Part shown: positions 48,033 to 58,996 of the stretch, in pieces
Numbering within the stretch: position 1 is the stretch's first letter
Layout: each line of letters opens with the position of its first letter
Assembly: GCF_018687715.1 (NCBI RefSeq)
Contig: NC_056753.1
Coordinates: 15,385,001-15,449,000, forward strand
Reading direction: 5' to 3'
From: Carya illinoinensis
Lineage: Eukaryota; Streptophyta; Magnoliopsida; Fagales; Juglandaceae
Length of the DNA: 64,000 nt
The notes under the pieces: model-generated
The model's input: only the letters and a program-made list of their open reading frames with translations
The model's database searches: none
What the model was told of the DNA's origin: nothing
Made by a program: the position numbers and the translations under genes

Positions 48033-50922
48033 TAGGACTGTTCATACGATCCGGCCCGGTCCGCGATCTGAGAAAACCAGATTCCGATTCCGAGTTCCGG
48101 ACCGGATTAAATCCAGGCCTAAAATCGGATTGCAAAACCCGGACCTATGCGGTACGAGTATGGATTTAAAATTCGGGTACTGGATTAAAAACCCGATACC
48201 CAGTTTCATTTATTTTTTTCCCTCCCCCCGCTAAATACCCCCCTCTCTCTTTCTCTCTCTCTCTCGTTCATCTAAGATTGAAACCCTAGCTGTTGCTGCT
48301 GCTTCACCTCATTCTGTGTCTCTCTCTGCCTGCTAATGCGAAAACGCCGAAAACCATCTCATTTTCATCGGCTTACTCTCTCATTTTTGTTTTCTTTTCT
48401 CACTTTCTCTCCCCCGCCCTCGTATCTCTGCGCCGAAAGCCCTCTCTTAGTCACTCTAAAACCCTAGGTGTCGTCCCTCTTTCAATCTCAGCCTCTCCGA
48501 AGCCTTATCTGTAATTCTTCCCTCTCAAGAGCCCAAGGTTTGTTTTTTGCTTACCCTCTACTTTATCGTTAAATCTTCTATTACTTGGGTCTTCACTGAA
48601 TGATGCTTATTTGCTGTAATCTTATGCGAGATGAAGTGGCTAAGGTCTTTTGGTTTTATATTGAAGTGGGTTGTCTGTTCTCTATTTTCTGGTCTTTTGA
48701 AGTGGTTTTATAACATTACTTTTAAAACATATAAATGGTTATACGTATATCATTACTCTTCAAATATAAGATTGTACTGATCAACTCACTCCATCTGAAA
48801 GGGTCAACGTCTACGCACTTAGATGGTAAGAACCACCCGTGCTAAGCCACCATGGGTGATCACCCTCTCAAATGGGGTGGCCTGCAAACCCTCTCTTGGA
48901 ATGGCCAAAGTCAAACCACCTTCACCTTTTATATTATAATGAACATGAGTTATGAGAAATGTCATTAAATTTAAAACTTTTTTATTATAAAATAAATTTA
49001 ATATATTAAGTCAAGTCATAAACTTTTTTTTGTGATATTTGCATATAAACCTAAGAAAATGATAGTATGTTTTATGGTTTTGCTCCCTCATTTTGATTGT
49101 ATTTTTTTCTTTAATAATTGAGGAATTAGTATATTTTTCCAGAATACTTAAAAAATTAAAATATATATATATAATTTGCGTTAGAGACACGCCCAACGCT
49201 GGGCGGCACAGTAGTAAAATCCATCAACCTAATACTTCTGATGTGTTATTTTTTGTTTAAATTCATTTTAGTATTGTAATAATAAATTTTTAGAATTAAG
49301 CAAAAGGATTTGGTAGAAGCCTTGAAACTTTGAGGAGATCCAACCCAGTTGACATCTGGAAACTAAACTCCAGATTACCTGTGAAGATCTTTGTGGATGT
49401 ATTTTCCCTTATGTTTGGTTCCAGATTTTATTTTTGTTTTCCTTTCACAGATCAACGTCACAAACAGCATTTATCCCTCAATATTTATTCCTTTATTCAT
49501 GTCGATGTTCTGTTTGGCAATATAGGATCTAAAGAAAACCTTCAAGAAGTTGGACCATGATGTAAATATAGAGAATTTTATGTGTTCACGGTACTATTGT
49601 ATTGATCAATCTGTAAATTTTATGTGTTCAAGGTTATTTCCATCCATTGTCTTGAAATTTTATGGTAATCTTATTCCTGCAAGTTTTCATTTTAACTGAA
49701 ATATCTAAAAATTTTGATGCTGTAGAAAGAAGTTTCAGATGTGGCGATGGAAGAAGTTCAGGGTGATGGTAATCTACTGATTTCCAATCAGGTGAGATCA
49801 AGTTTCAGCTTATTCTTTCTTAGTTGTGTCCAGTAGCTAATCTCTCACGACTCTTCTGAAACACTAATGAAGAGTGAGCTGCTCTGTTTCTATTTACTCC
49901 TCAAATCTGCATGATTTAATCCAAGAACTTCTTGACCCCATCTGACTTGGCACCCCCTTATTTTTCTTTTTTTCTTGCAGCCCTCAAACAATCGAGGTAC
50001 AGATTGTTTACCACCAGTATCTTAATACATTATTATTTGGATTCTTTATTTACTCGATTAAGTGGATTGTGGGTAAATACGATGTGCAGGAATTGAGGAA
50101 TCAATTAAGGGTATTGCAAGCTCAACTTATAGGAGTACAAAAGAGACTGAGATGCACCTTATGGGCTTTTGTTTTTTGAAGTACTGCTTTTTCTTTCGAT
50201 TCTTGTGGATCGTATTGTTAGTGTTAGATGGATACTGAATAAAAGCTCAAGTGTATTTACTGCTGGTTATTAGAAACTCTCTGTTTTATTGTTTTGATGA
50301 GAAAGTTTGAGTAATTACAAACTGGGAAGACTAAAATGCCATTTTCATTCTATTTTATTTTTTGCAGGATCACTTTGAGGCCAATCACTTTGAAGTTGCT
50401 ATTTGTTGTGGAAATTAAATCACTGATTTTGTAATTCATATATTATAATTTAGTATTTTGTAATGTAATGTATAAATAACAAATAATATAATATATAGTA
50501 GATTGTATTGTAATGTATGCATACTTGCATAGATGAATATTGGAATTTTTTTTTGTTTTACATGCATTTTTATTGGGAGGCAAATTAAGTGGAACTTTTA
50601 TATAGGAGTGATATTTTTCAACCCCTAAAGTACACAATCAAATTTATTTATTTTTTATAAAAAAAGAATCAGAGTTATATGTGAAAATATTGGATACATT
50701 TAGGCTTTTTATATGGGGTTAAAGAAAAAAAAAAGAAAAAGAAAAAAAACTGGGTTTAATCCAGAACCCGGAATCCGGGTTTTGAAAAACCTGTATTCAT
50801 CCGGGTTCAGGCCCATTTATGACCCGAACTAACCCGAGCCGGGTTCCAGCACAGATTTGAAATCCAGGTTCCGGTTTGGGTCTACCCGGATTCCCAGGTC
50901 AGAACCCGAATGAACAGGCCTA
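48033..50922 (+). mobile_element. non-autonomous hAT-like element with captured gene-like DNA
   Basis: The left end TAGGACTGTTCAT and the right end (reverse complement TAGGCCTGTTCAT) match at 12 of 13 positions. Both sides are flanked by the identical 8-bp duplication CCTATATT (48025-48032 and 50923-50930), diagnostic of hAT transposition. Subterminal regions hold many CCGG/CCGGGTT/AACCCGGA motifs on both sides (48045-48215 and 50755-50915), typical of hAT binding regions. There is no transposase. The interior (48250-50400) looks like a host gene: a pyrimidine-rich 5' UTR-like start followed by GT-AG bordered exons. This is the Pack-type (gene-capturing) arrangement. Confidence 0.85.
48260..50238 (+). 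pseudogene. captured multi-exon gene fragment inside the hAT-like element
   Basis: A TC-rich leader with 'AAACCCTAG' motifs ends at AGCCCAAG|GTTTG (48537), like a plant 5' UTR exon. Further candidate exons bounded by AG and GT are 49726-49791, 49981-49996 (a 16-nt microexon) and 50090-50238. Joined, they give a 69-residue frame from ATG 49747 to TGA 50236: an acidic start (MEEVQGDGN), a polar middle (SIKGIASSTYRSTKE) and a hydrophobic tail (FLWIVLLVL) that could be a membrane anchor. I do not recognise the family. Another AG acceptor near 50368 suggests the real gene may splice differently. It could be a truncated copy of a host gene or an expressed chimera. Confidence 0.35.
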
Positions 50923-50930
50923 CCTATATT

Positions 50931-51239
50931 CCATCCATGCCTCATGAAGGCTGAAGAGTTGCATAAAGTCATTCCTGCAGATTTTGCCATTTAACTCAAG
51001 GTTGAGTATATCCTATTGGGGTCTGCACTTCCCTTTAAAAAGATTTGGATCAGGATTTGGATTAAGGGAATGATGTGCTTTGTAATGTAATATGTGCTTT
51101 TCATATAAACAGTGTAATATTAATTTATAAACAATTTTATTTAAAAAATTAAAGAAATAGAGTTTGAATGTTTCATCAACATTTTTTTTCATGAAAAAAT
51201 ATTCATAACATGTAGGCTTTGATTTTAAAAAAATAAAAA
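50931..51239. other. spacer between hAT-like ends, no gene
   Basis: AT-rich sequence following the right duplication of the hAT-like element. No motif-bearing frame was found. Confidence 0.45.
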
Positions 51240-51382
51240 TAAAAAATTGGGTACAAACCGGAACTTGGGTTCCGTGTTTTTCAAACCGGTTTCCATCCAA
51301 GTTTCAGACTGGTTTTGAAACCCAAGTTCTAGTCCGGGTATACCTGGGTTCCTGGGTTGGAACCTAAATGAACAGTCTTACA
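51240..51382. repeat. second, divergent hAT right-end copy
   Basis: ACAAACCGGAACTTGGGTTCC... ends in GAACCTAAATGAACAGTCTTA. This parallels the right subterminal region and terminus of the 48033-50922 element (ends GAACCCGAATGAACAGGCCTA) but has many substitutions. It is probably the orphan end of an older related insertion; no matching left end was found. Confidence 0.55.
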
Positions 51383-51705
51383 TTAAGTTTAGTTCTTGAA
51401 GTAGTTGTTGGGTCTAGATTTATTAATGCTACTGGCTGTTTATACTGAGATTGTGTTGATTAAAATTAGTGTCTTATGCAATTGATTGAGCTTAAAGTAA
51501 CAATAATAGAGAGATTATGACAAAAATAAATTAGATAAATATTAAAAAATATTAATTTAATAATACTTTGTTATTATATAGAGAGTAAATAGATAATTTA
51601 ATGTGAAAATATGTTTTAAATGGAATAGGTAAAAGTCAAAACATGTAATATTAACTAAAATTTGACTATCTTTGCCTTTGCCCAATCTAAAAGGAAGCTC
51701 TTAAG
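51383..51705. other. no gene recognised
   Basis: AT-rich DNA between the orphan hAT end and the following MITE-like unit. No supported feature. Confidence 0.45.
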
Positions 51706-52094
51706 AAATGTTTAGAAAATGAGATGAGATGAAAGTTTTTTGAATAGTAGTGAAATTTTTTATGAATAGTAGTAAAATAATTGAGGTATGTTGTTTATGG
51801 AATTTTGGAAAATGTGAGGAAAAAAAAGTTAGAATAAAAATATTATAAAATTAAAATATTATTAGAATATTATTTTTTAGTATTATTTTTATTTCAAATT
51901 TAAAAAATTGAATTATTTTTTGTGTTTAGTTTGGAAGTTGAAAAAATTATAATAATTATGTCATGATTAAAAGAAAAACTTAAAACTTAAAATTAAAAAA
52001 ATATATATTTAAATAATATTTAAATATTAAAATATATAAAATTAAATTAAATAAGTTGAGACAAGACAAGACGGACAATCTCAATACGTAAACA
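51706..52094. repeat. MITE-like unit with GAGATGAGATG ends
   Basis: The left end TGTTTAGAAAATGAGATGAG resembles the reverse complement of the right end (TTGTTTACGTATTGAGATTG) at about 14 of 20 positions, around an AT-rich core with 'TGAATAGTAGT' repeats. It resembles the unit at 0.69-0.97 kb. The boundaries are approximate, and it abuts the end of the large hAT element. Confidence 0.5.
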
Positions 52095-52309
52095 ACCGAA
52101 TAGTTAGAGCTGGGCTCCGACTCCAACGGAGTTGGAATGGCCAACTCCTACCTCCGACTACGAAAGAAGTCGAAATTTTTTTTTGCTCCAACTCCGACTC
52201 TGATCGGAGGTCGGTACTCCGATCAGAGTTCGAAACTCCGATCGGAGTATGATTGGGCTTCGGCCCACCTCCGACTCCGAAGGCCCATGCGCAATCTAAG
52301 ACCCAATAA

Positions 52310-52648
52310 CCTAATTGACTTCCAATTTCAAAAAAAATGATGTAAAAAAATTAAAAAAAAAAAAAACTTAAATACAAATGACATTGATTAAATTCTATAC
52401 AATCATACATTACAAAACCAAAGAGTAGTAAATTAGTAATTGAACATTGACAAAGTCTTGATTCTTAAAGTTGAAGCCAGTAGACACTATCATTCGACAT
52501 TCATTCTCATAAACTTTTTTCTGCAAAATAATACATATGAAAATACTTTAAAAAAATATAGTATGAATTATGAAATGGTCAATAATTTTTTAAATGATTT
52601 AAAAATACTAATATAATACCTGAATAGCATCACTACAACACATGAACA
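52310..52648 (-). other. 3' untranslated part of the hAT element, left of the copia insertion
   Basis: AT-rich non-coding DNA between the GGAGTCGG-rich subterminal region and the copia insertion. It continues at 61770-61937 on the other side. There is no gene. Confidence 0.5.
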
Positions 52649-53922
52649 TGTTGCCTAGATGACTAACACAAGAGGGGGGTGAATTGAGTTGTATTAAAAA
52701 AATAACAATTATAAAATCAAATATATAATATAAAATATAAACAAAATATGAAATAGCAATAAATATAAAGAGTAAGGGTAAGAAAGAAGCAAACTCAGTA
52801 TGTTAACGAGGTTCGGCCCCACTGCCTACGTCCTCGCCTCAAGCTACCCCTTGAGGATTCCCAAATTCACTATTCAACCTCCTTCAGGTGGAGATAGAAA
52901 CCCATTACACATTTGAACAACACCGCTACAAAGGATCCGTGTAGAACACCCTCTACACTTGCAATCACCTTACACGTGGTGATTCAACTATTCCCCGTGT
53001 AGAATATTTTCTACACGCACAAGGGTTATACACACCCTTTTTCTGATACAAGAGCTGATAGTGGGTAGGTTATCAGAAAACACTCCTCAATGAGTGAAAT
53101 AAGAACAATACAGCGCAAACTATATCTCTCAAAATGAATAAGGATTAAGGCTCAATGTTTAGAGAAGAGAGAATGAAAGTTTTGAATGAATGTTGTATGC
53201 TATTGGTGTTGTAAATGTGAAGCTCTCAAATGATCTATTTATAGGTATATAAGACTTCATATTCAAATTTAAAAAGATTCACATGTCAAAGACAACATCA
53301 TTCATTTTTCAAAAACTTCAAACCTAATCTTTTACTTTTGGCATATGACAAAAGGAGCACACTTTCCTTTTTTAAAAATTCAAACCTAATCTTTTACTTT
53401 TTGCATATGACAAAAGGAGCACACTTTACTTTTCAAATTTTTCAAACAAAATCATCTACCTTTTGTATACGTCTAAAAAAGTATCAATACTTTTGAAAAT
53501 ATTCAAATAAAACATGCACATGTGAAAGATGACAATCAATCATTTTTAATATTTTCAAAATTCAACCCTTTAATCAAGGTATGCACATGTGAAAGATGAC
53601 AATTAATCATCTTTCAAAATTTTCAAATTTAATTTTCAAAATATTCATGCACATGTGGAAAATGTATTTTAATGCTTTATGATAAAATATTAATTTTTGA
53701 GCATTAATCCTAATTTTGAATTTTAAGAGATTTACAACATTACTCTATGATTTTAATGTGAACTTGTTTCCTTCCTGCTCATGCTTGGTTCTTTAATGCG
53801 CTTGACTCCATTGTGTGGACAACTTGAGCTTGAAACTCCTTTATTCTTTGAATTCATTTGTTATCATCAAAATCCATGTGTAGATTTATAATCACCTGAA
53901 ACTTGAAACCTTGGGTTCAACA
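52649..53922 (-). repeat. 3' LTR of the copia element (1274 bp)
   Basis: It pairs with 60427-61764 over its whole length. Differences are scattered single bases plus one block of about 65 bp present only in the other copy. It contains a repeated 'CAAACCTAATCTTTTACTTTT' type segment. Confidence 0.92.
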
Positions 53923-54402
53923 ATCTCCCCATTTTTGATGATGACAAATACTTGATAGAACTTGAAACCTGTATTAATACTTAAGCTCCCCTTGAAAATA
54001 TGCGTTAGTTTTTCAAGCAAAAGAATAAATATAATTCCAAGCATATATAACAAGTTTAGCAATTTAAACAATGTTAATGTTCTAGTCTAAAACTTCTCCC
54101 CCTTTTGGCATCATTAAAAAGGATCGGCAACAAGTAAATGGACTAAAGAAAACGATGCGTTTAATAGTCACTGTAGATAATTGAAACAGGAGTCGTCCGT
54201 GACCCGACAAATGCTGCAAAGTCTCGAGGCCTAACTCTATGAATTTAGTGCGGCTGGAGATTTAAACAATCGCCTGATGTTGTTGACAAACGTGATTGAA
54301 GGCTCTGAGTTTCTATAAAAAAAATGATCATTTTCATCTATCGGATGCCAAAAAAAAATACATTGCTTCTTGACCTGAGTTCTGTTTTTTCACAACGATA
54401 GA
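53923..54402. other. copia spacer next to the 3' LTR
   Basis: No coding motif. Directly inside the LTR on the minus strand is GGGGAGATTG, where the polypurine tract belongs. The rest is leader-like sequence before the antisense frame that starts at 54403. Confidence 0.5.
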
Positions 54403-54936
54403 ATGGCTGAGCAATTCTCTTCCACTAATGTTCCAGACTTGAATCAGGAACCCTTGACGCATCAATGATCAATCTTCTCTCCTAAGGCCGTCAATACCAT
54501 GATAGGAGCAGAGAACCGTTTTTTTAGTAAGGCTGATTCTGAGATTATTGCAGAATCAAGAATGCTCAGTAGTCAATATGCTGCCTCTGTTACGATCATG
54601 TCTCGGAGGTTAATGGTGAGGGTGAGTGAGATTGATCATCTTAACATGCAAATATCTGAGTTACGACAGAAGCTTGCTAATAAGGATAGTGAGAATAAAA
54701 GGCTAAAGCAAGAAAACCAAGAGTTAAAAAAATTTGCAGATTGGTATGCTCATGATCTGCAACCACGAATAGAGGAGCTGGAATGAGAAAGGGTTCAGAT
54801 ACAAGGTCAACATCGGCAGATAACAGCAGAGGTTCATCGTTTACTAGAAAAATAGGGACAATCTACTGTTAATCTCGCTGGCTTAGTAAGAAAACTTTTA
54901 ACAATGTGTGTCCAGCATATCTTGTATTTCTTTTGA
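54403..54936 (+). pseudogene. antisense ORF 1 in the copia element (coiled coil, broken)
   Basis: On the strand opposite gag-pol, an ATG at 54403 opens a 178-codon frame with in-frame stops at 54466-54468, 54784-54786 and near 54853. It ends at TGA 54934-54936. After MAEQFSSTNVPDLNQEP it contains KADSEIIAESRMLSSQYAAS and then a heptad-rich helix, with ISELRQKLANKDSENKRLKQ predicted to form a coiled coil. Additional antisense ORFs between pol and the 3' LTR have been reported in some plant LTR retrotransposons, but no role is established. It resembles the second antisense frame downstream, suggesting duplication. Confidence 0.6.
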
Positions 54937-55098
54937 CTAAATAAGATTTGAAGAGACAATAGTTTGTCTTATTCTTTATGTTATCTTTATAAAATCAGTC
55001 ATGAAGTTCATCCAATCCGCATCAAGTTTTCTTCTCATCTCTATAACTTATCTGCATTCCTTCAACATTCTTGTTTTAAACCTTCTATTCTTTTCTCA

Positions 55099-55536
55099 AT
55101 GGCTCATTCTTCTAACATTTCTTTAGATCCATCCATGAGACATTCTGCATCTCAACCTCCTGTCCTTTCTGCAGCTGCCATTGGTGCCATGTTGCAGCAA
55201 TAAAATAATAATCTGACTAATAAGTCAGATTCTGATGCTATTTATGACTTGGTGAGTCTTGGGACTCGCTACTCTTCCTTTATTGTTGCTTTTTCTCAAT
55301 GGCTACAAGCCAAAAATCATGAAGTTGAAAAGCTCAAAGAACAAATTGTTGTATTTCAACGAATTGTTTAAGAGTCTCACACAAGGGAAGGAATCATTCG
55401 GCAGAAGAATAAACAGTTGAAATCTTTATTAGATTCTTCATTCCGCTTGCCGGTTCCAATGGATAAGAATGACATGATATTGTATGAAGAGAATGAGCGT
55501 CTCAAACATGAGGCTAAGAATCTCAAGTTTATGTAA
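55099..55536 (+). pseudogene. antisense ORF 2 in the copia element (coiled coil, broken)
   Basis: The ATG at 55099 (MAHSSNISLDPSMRHSASQP) opens a 145-codon frame ending at TAA 55534-55536, with in-frame stops at 55201-55203 and near 55369. Its middle part NKSDSDAIYDLVSLGTRYSS, followed by NHEVEKLKEQI, aligns with antisense ORF 1. It ends with charged helical blocks such as NERLKHEAKNLKF. It stops about 50 bases short of the convergent pol stop codon at 55585, so the two frames meet tail to tail. Function unknown. Confidence 0.6.
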
Positions 55537-55584
55537 AAGTATTTAAAAAATCTATCTCTATTTTTATTGGCTCTGGTCTATCTT

Positions 55585-58500
55585 TTAAAAGATATTCATA
55601 GCATGCATCATACTTATTTCTCTTCTGATCATACATAATCTATCTTCTGATAAAGGCTTTGTAAAAATATCTGCTAACTGATCGTATGTGTTTGTGAACT
55701 CTAGTACTATATCGCCTTTCTGCACATGATCTCGAAGAAAATGATATCTTATTTCAATATGCTTAGTTCTAGAATGTTGTATTGGGTTCTTTGAAAGATT
55801 TATAGCACTTGTATTGTCACATTTGATTGGAATGTGATTATACATGAGTTTAAAATCTTCAAGTTGTTGTTTCATGTAGAGAACTTGAGCACAACAACTA
55901 CCCGCAGTAACATATTCTGCCTCAGCAGTAGATAGTGCAACAGAATTTTGTTTTTTACTAAACCAGGAAACTAATGCATGACCTAAGAAATGACATGCTC
56001 CACTAGTGCTTTTTCGATTTATTTTATAGCCAACATAATCTACATCTATGTAGCTGATTAGATCGAAAGATGTGTGCTTAGGGTACCATAACCCTAGGTT
56101 AATTGTACCACTAAGATATCTAAGAATACGCTTAACTGCAATTAAATGTGATTCTTTTGGAGATGATTGAAAGCGTGCACATAAGCACACACTAAACATA
56201 ATATCTGGTCTACTGGCTGTTAAATATAATAAGCTACCAATCATACCTCGATATATCTTCGAGTCAACTGGCTTACCGGATTCATCTTTATCAAGTTTAG
56301 TTGATGGGCTCATTGGTGTTCTAATTTCCTTAGCATTTTCCATCCCAAACTTCTTCAGTAATTCCTTAATATATTTTGATTGATTGATGAATGTCCCACT
56401 TTTTGCTTGCTTAATTTGCAATCCGAGAAAGAATGTAAGTTCTCCCATCATACTCATCTCAAATTCTTCCTGCATAGTCTTAGCAAAAACTTGACACATA
56501 TTTTCATTAGTAGCACCGAATATTATATCATCAACATAAATCTGAATCAAAAGAATATCATCATTTTCATATTTAATGAAAAGAGTTGTGTCGATTTTTC
56601 CTCTTGAAAAACCTTTTTCAATCAAGAAACCATTGAATCTCTCGTACCAAGCTCTAAGAGCTTGTTTAAGTCCATATAATGCTTTTGTGAGTTTGAAAAC
56701 ATGATTTAGGGAAATATGATTTTCAAAACCTGGAGGTTACTCAACATATACCTCTTCATTTATAAAACCATTTAAGAAAACACTTTTAACATCCATTTGA
56801 AAAAGTTTGAAATCTTTATAACAAGCATATACAAGTAGCATTCGAATAGATTCTAATCTTGCGACTGGTGCATATGTCTCATCATAATCGATTCCTTCTT
56901 CTTGATTAAAACCTTGGGCTACAAGTCGAGCCTTATTTCTAGTAATGACTCCGGACTCATCTTTCTTGTTTCTAAAAACCCATTTTGTTCCAATAATAGT
57001 ATGATTTTTAGGTCTAGGAACAAGTATCCAAACATCATTTCTTTCAAATTGATTCAACTCTTCTTGCATAGCTAGAATCCAAGATTCATCAAGAAGTGCG
57101 TCATCAATATTTTTGGGTTCAATTTGAGATAGAAAAACAGTATGATTGCAAATATTTCTAAGAGATGATCGAGTACTTACACCTCATGAAGGTTCTCCCA
57201 AAATTTGTTCCACTGGATGATCTTTCACAAATTTCTACTTTTTGGTTGCATCTTGTATTAAATGTTGATGATCTTTCCTGATGGCTCCATGTTGAACTTC
57301 CTCTATTGTGTTCTCTTTGTTGAGATTGAGACTTTCCGTATTATTTATACCTCCTATTTCTTCATCAATAGATTTCTTGGAGAGTAGAGAATTAGATTTA
57401 TCAAATACTACATGCATAGATTCTTGTACAGTCAAAGTCTTTTTATTGAATACTCTATAAGCTTTACTATTAGTAGAATACCCGAGAAAGATACCTTCAT
57501 CAGATTTTGCATCAAACTTGCCTAAATTATCCCTGTCATTCAAAATAAAACATTTGTATCCAAATACATGAAAGTAACCAATGTTGGGCTTTTTCTCATT
57601 CCAAAGCTCATAGGGGGTTTTATCTAACTTCGACCTTAGCATAACTCTATTTATAACATAACATGCAGTACTTACCGCTTCGGCCCAAAAATAACTAGGC
57701 AAGTTGTTCTCATTGAGTATTGTTCTTGCCATATCTTGAAGAGATATATTTTTCCTCTCTACTACCTCATTTTGTTGAGGAGTTCGAGGAGCAGAAAAAT
57801 TATGCACAAAACCATTTTCATCACAAAATGTTTCAATATTTTTATTAACAAACTCTTTTCCCCTATCACTTCGGATACTTGAAATAGTATAGTCATTTTC
57901 ACTTTGAATTCTCCTGCATAACTTGGTAAAGGCATTATGTGCCTCATCTTTATGAGCAAGAAAGATGACCCAAGTATATCTAGAGAAATCATCAACAATA
58001 ACAAATGCATAATATTTTCCTCCTAGACTTGCAACTTTATTTGGTCTAAAAAGATCCATGTGTATCAGTTGCAATGGTCTAGTAGTGGAAATATGTTTCT
58101 TAGTTTTAAAAGAAGTTTTTGTTTATTTACCAAATTGGCATGCATCACAAATTTTGTCTTTAAGAAAATTTGTTTTTGGTAAACCTCTCACAAGATCATT
58201 TTTTGAAAGTTTGGAAATAAGATCCATGTTGGCATGACCTAATCTTCTATGCCATAGCCAATTAGTTTCATTTTGAACTGAAAAGCAAATAGCATCCTAT
58301 GAGGTAATTTCTTTAAAATCGATTGTATAAACATTATTACTTCTAAAAGCAATAAAACAAATATTACAATCATGATCATTCAAAATAATGCACTTATCCA
58401 TTTTGAAAGTAACTGCAAATCTTTTATCACATAATTGACTTATGCTCAAAAGATTATGTTTTAGACCTTCAACAAGTAGAACATCTTCAATTATGAGAGA

Positions 58501-58674
58501 AGATTCATTACCAATTTTACCTATTCCCACCATCTTCCCTTTCGAGTTGTCTCCAAATGTCACGTGTCCTTCTCCTTTAGATCTAAAATCAAAGAACTTA
58601 GTCTTGTCTCCCGTCATGTGTCTTGAACATCCACTATCTAAAAACCACTTGTTTTTGCTTGTGGATGACTTCAT
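55585..58674 (-). pseudogene. copia pol: protease, integrase, reverse transcriptase, RNase H (four or so stops, one frame)
   Basis: On the minus strand a single frame runs from 58674 to the stop at 55585. Protease: KWFLDSGCSRHMTGD with the DSG active site. Integrase: zinc-binding LWHRRLGH...CDACQFG; catalytic Asp in IHMDLF, second Asp in IRSDRGKEF, Glu in VVERKN. Reverse transcriptase: [47 protein letters not shown] and IYVDDIIFGATN. RNase H: DYVGYKINRKSTSGACHF and ALSTAEAEYVTAG. In-frame stops occur after the protease (near 58295), just after the integrase zinc region (near 58120) and in the reverse transcriptase after EVYVE (56737-56739). The catalytic residues are otherwise present. Confidence 0.92.
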
Positions 58675-58996
58675 GCATACCTATAAAAACAATTAAAATG
58701 ATTTTTCTTGGTACCCAAGTTCTTTGGGTCCTTTATTTATTAGTATTAGAAGAAACAAGATTTTTAGGTACCCATATGACCCTAATAGTCATTGTATGAT
58801 TTCTTCTAATAGGATAAGTATGATAATTATGACCATTTCTATTACAGAAATTGCAAATAGCATGTGACATATATGAAGAACTTGAATGATTATAATAATA
58901 TCTTTTTTTGACAAAATTATTTTTATGAAAAAAATTTTGATTATTGATCTTTGATGTAGAAAGATTATCAAAGAAATTTTTATAAGGTTTGTATTT

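Noticed and set aside
49178..49206. Short palindrome CGCCCAACGCTGGGCG
   Set aside because: A single 16-base imperfect palindrome inside the captured region, without a poly-U tract or repetition; no function can be argued.
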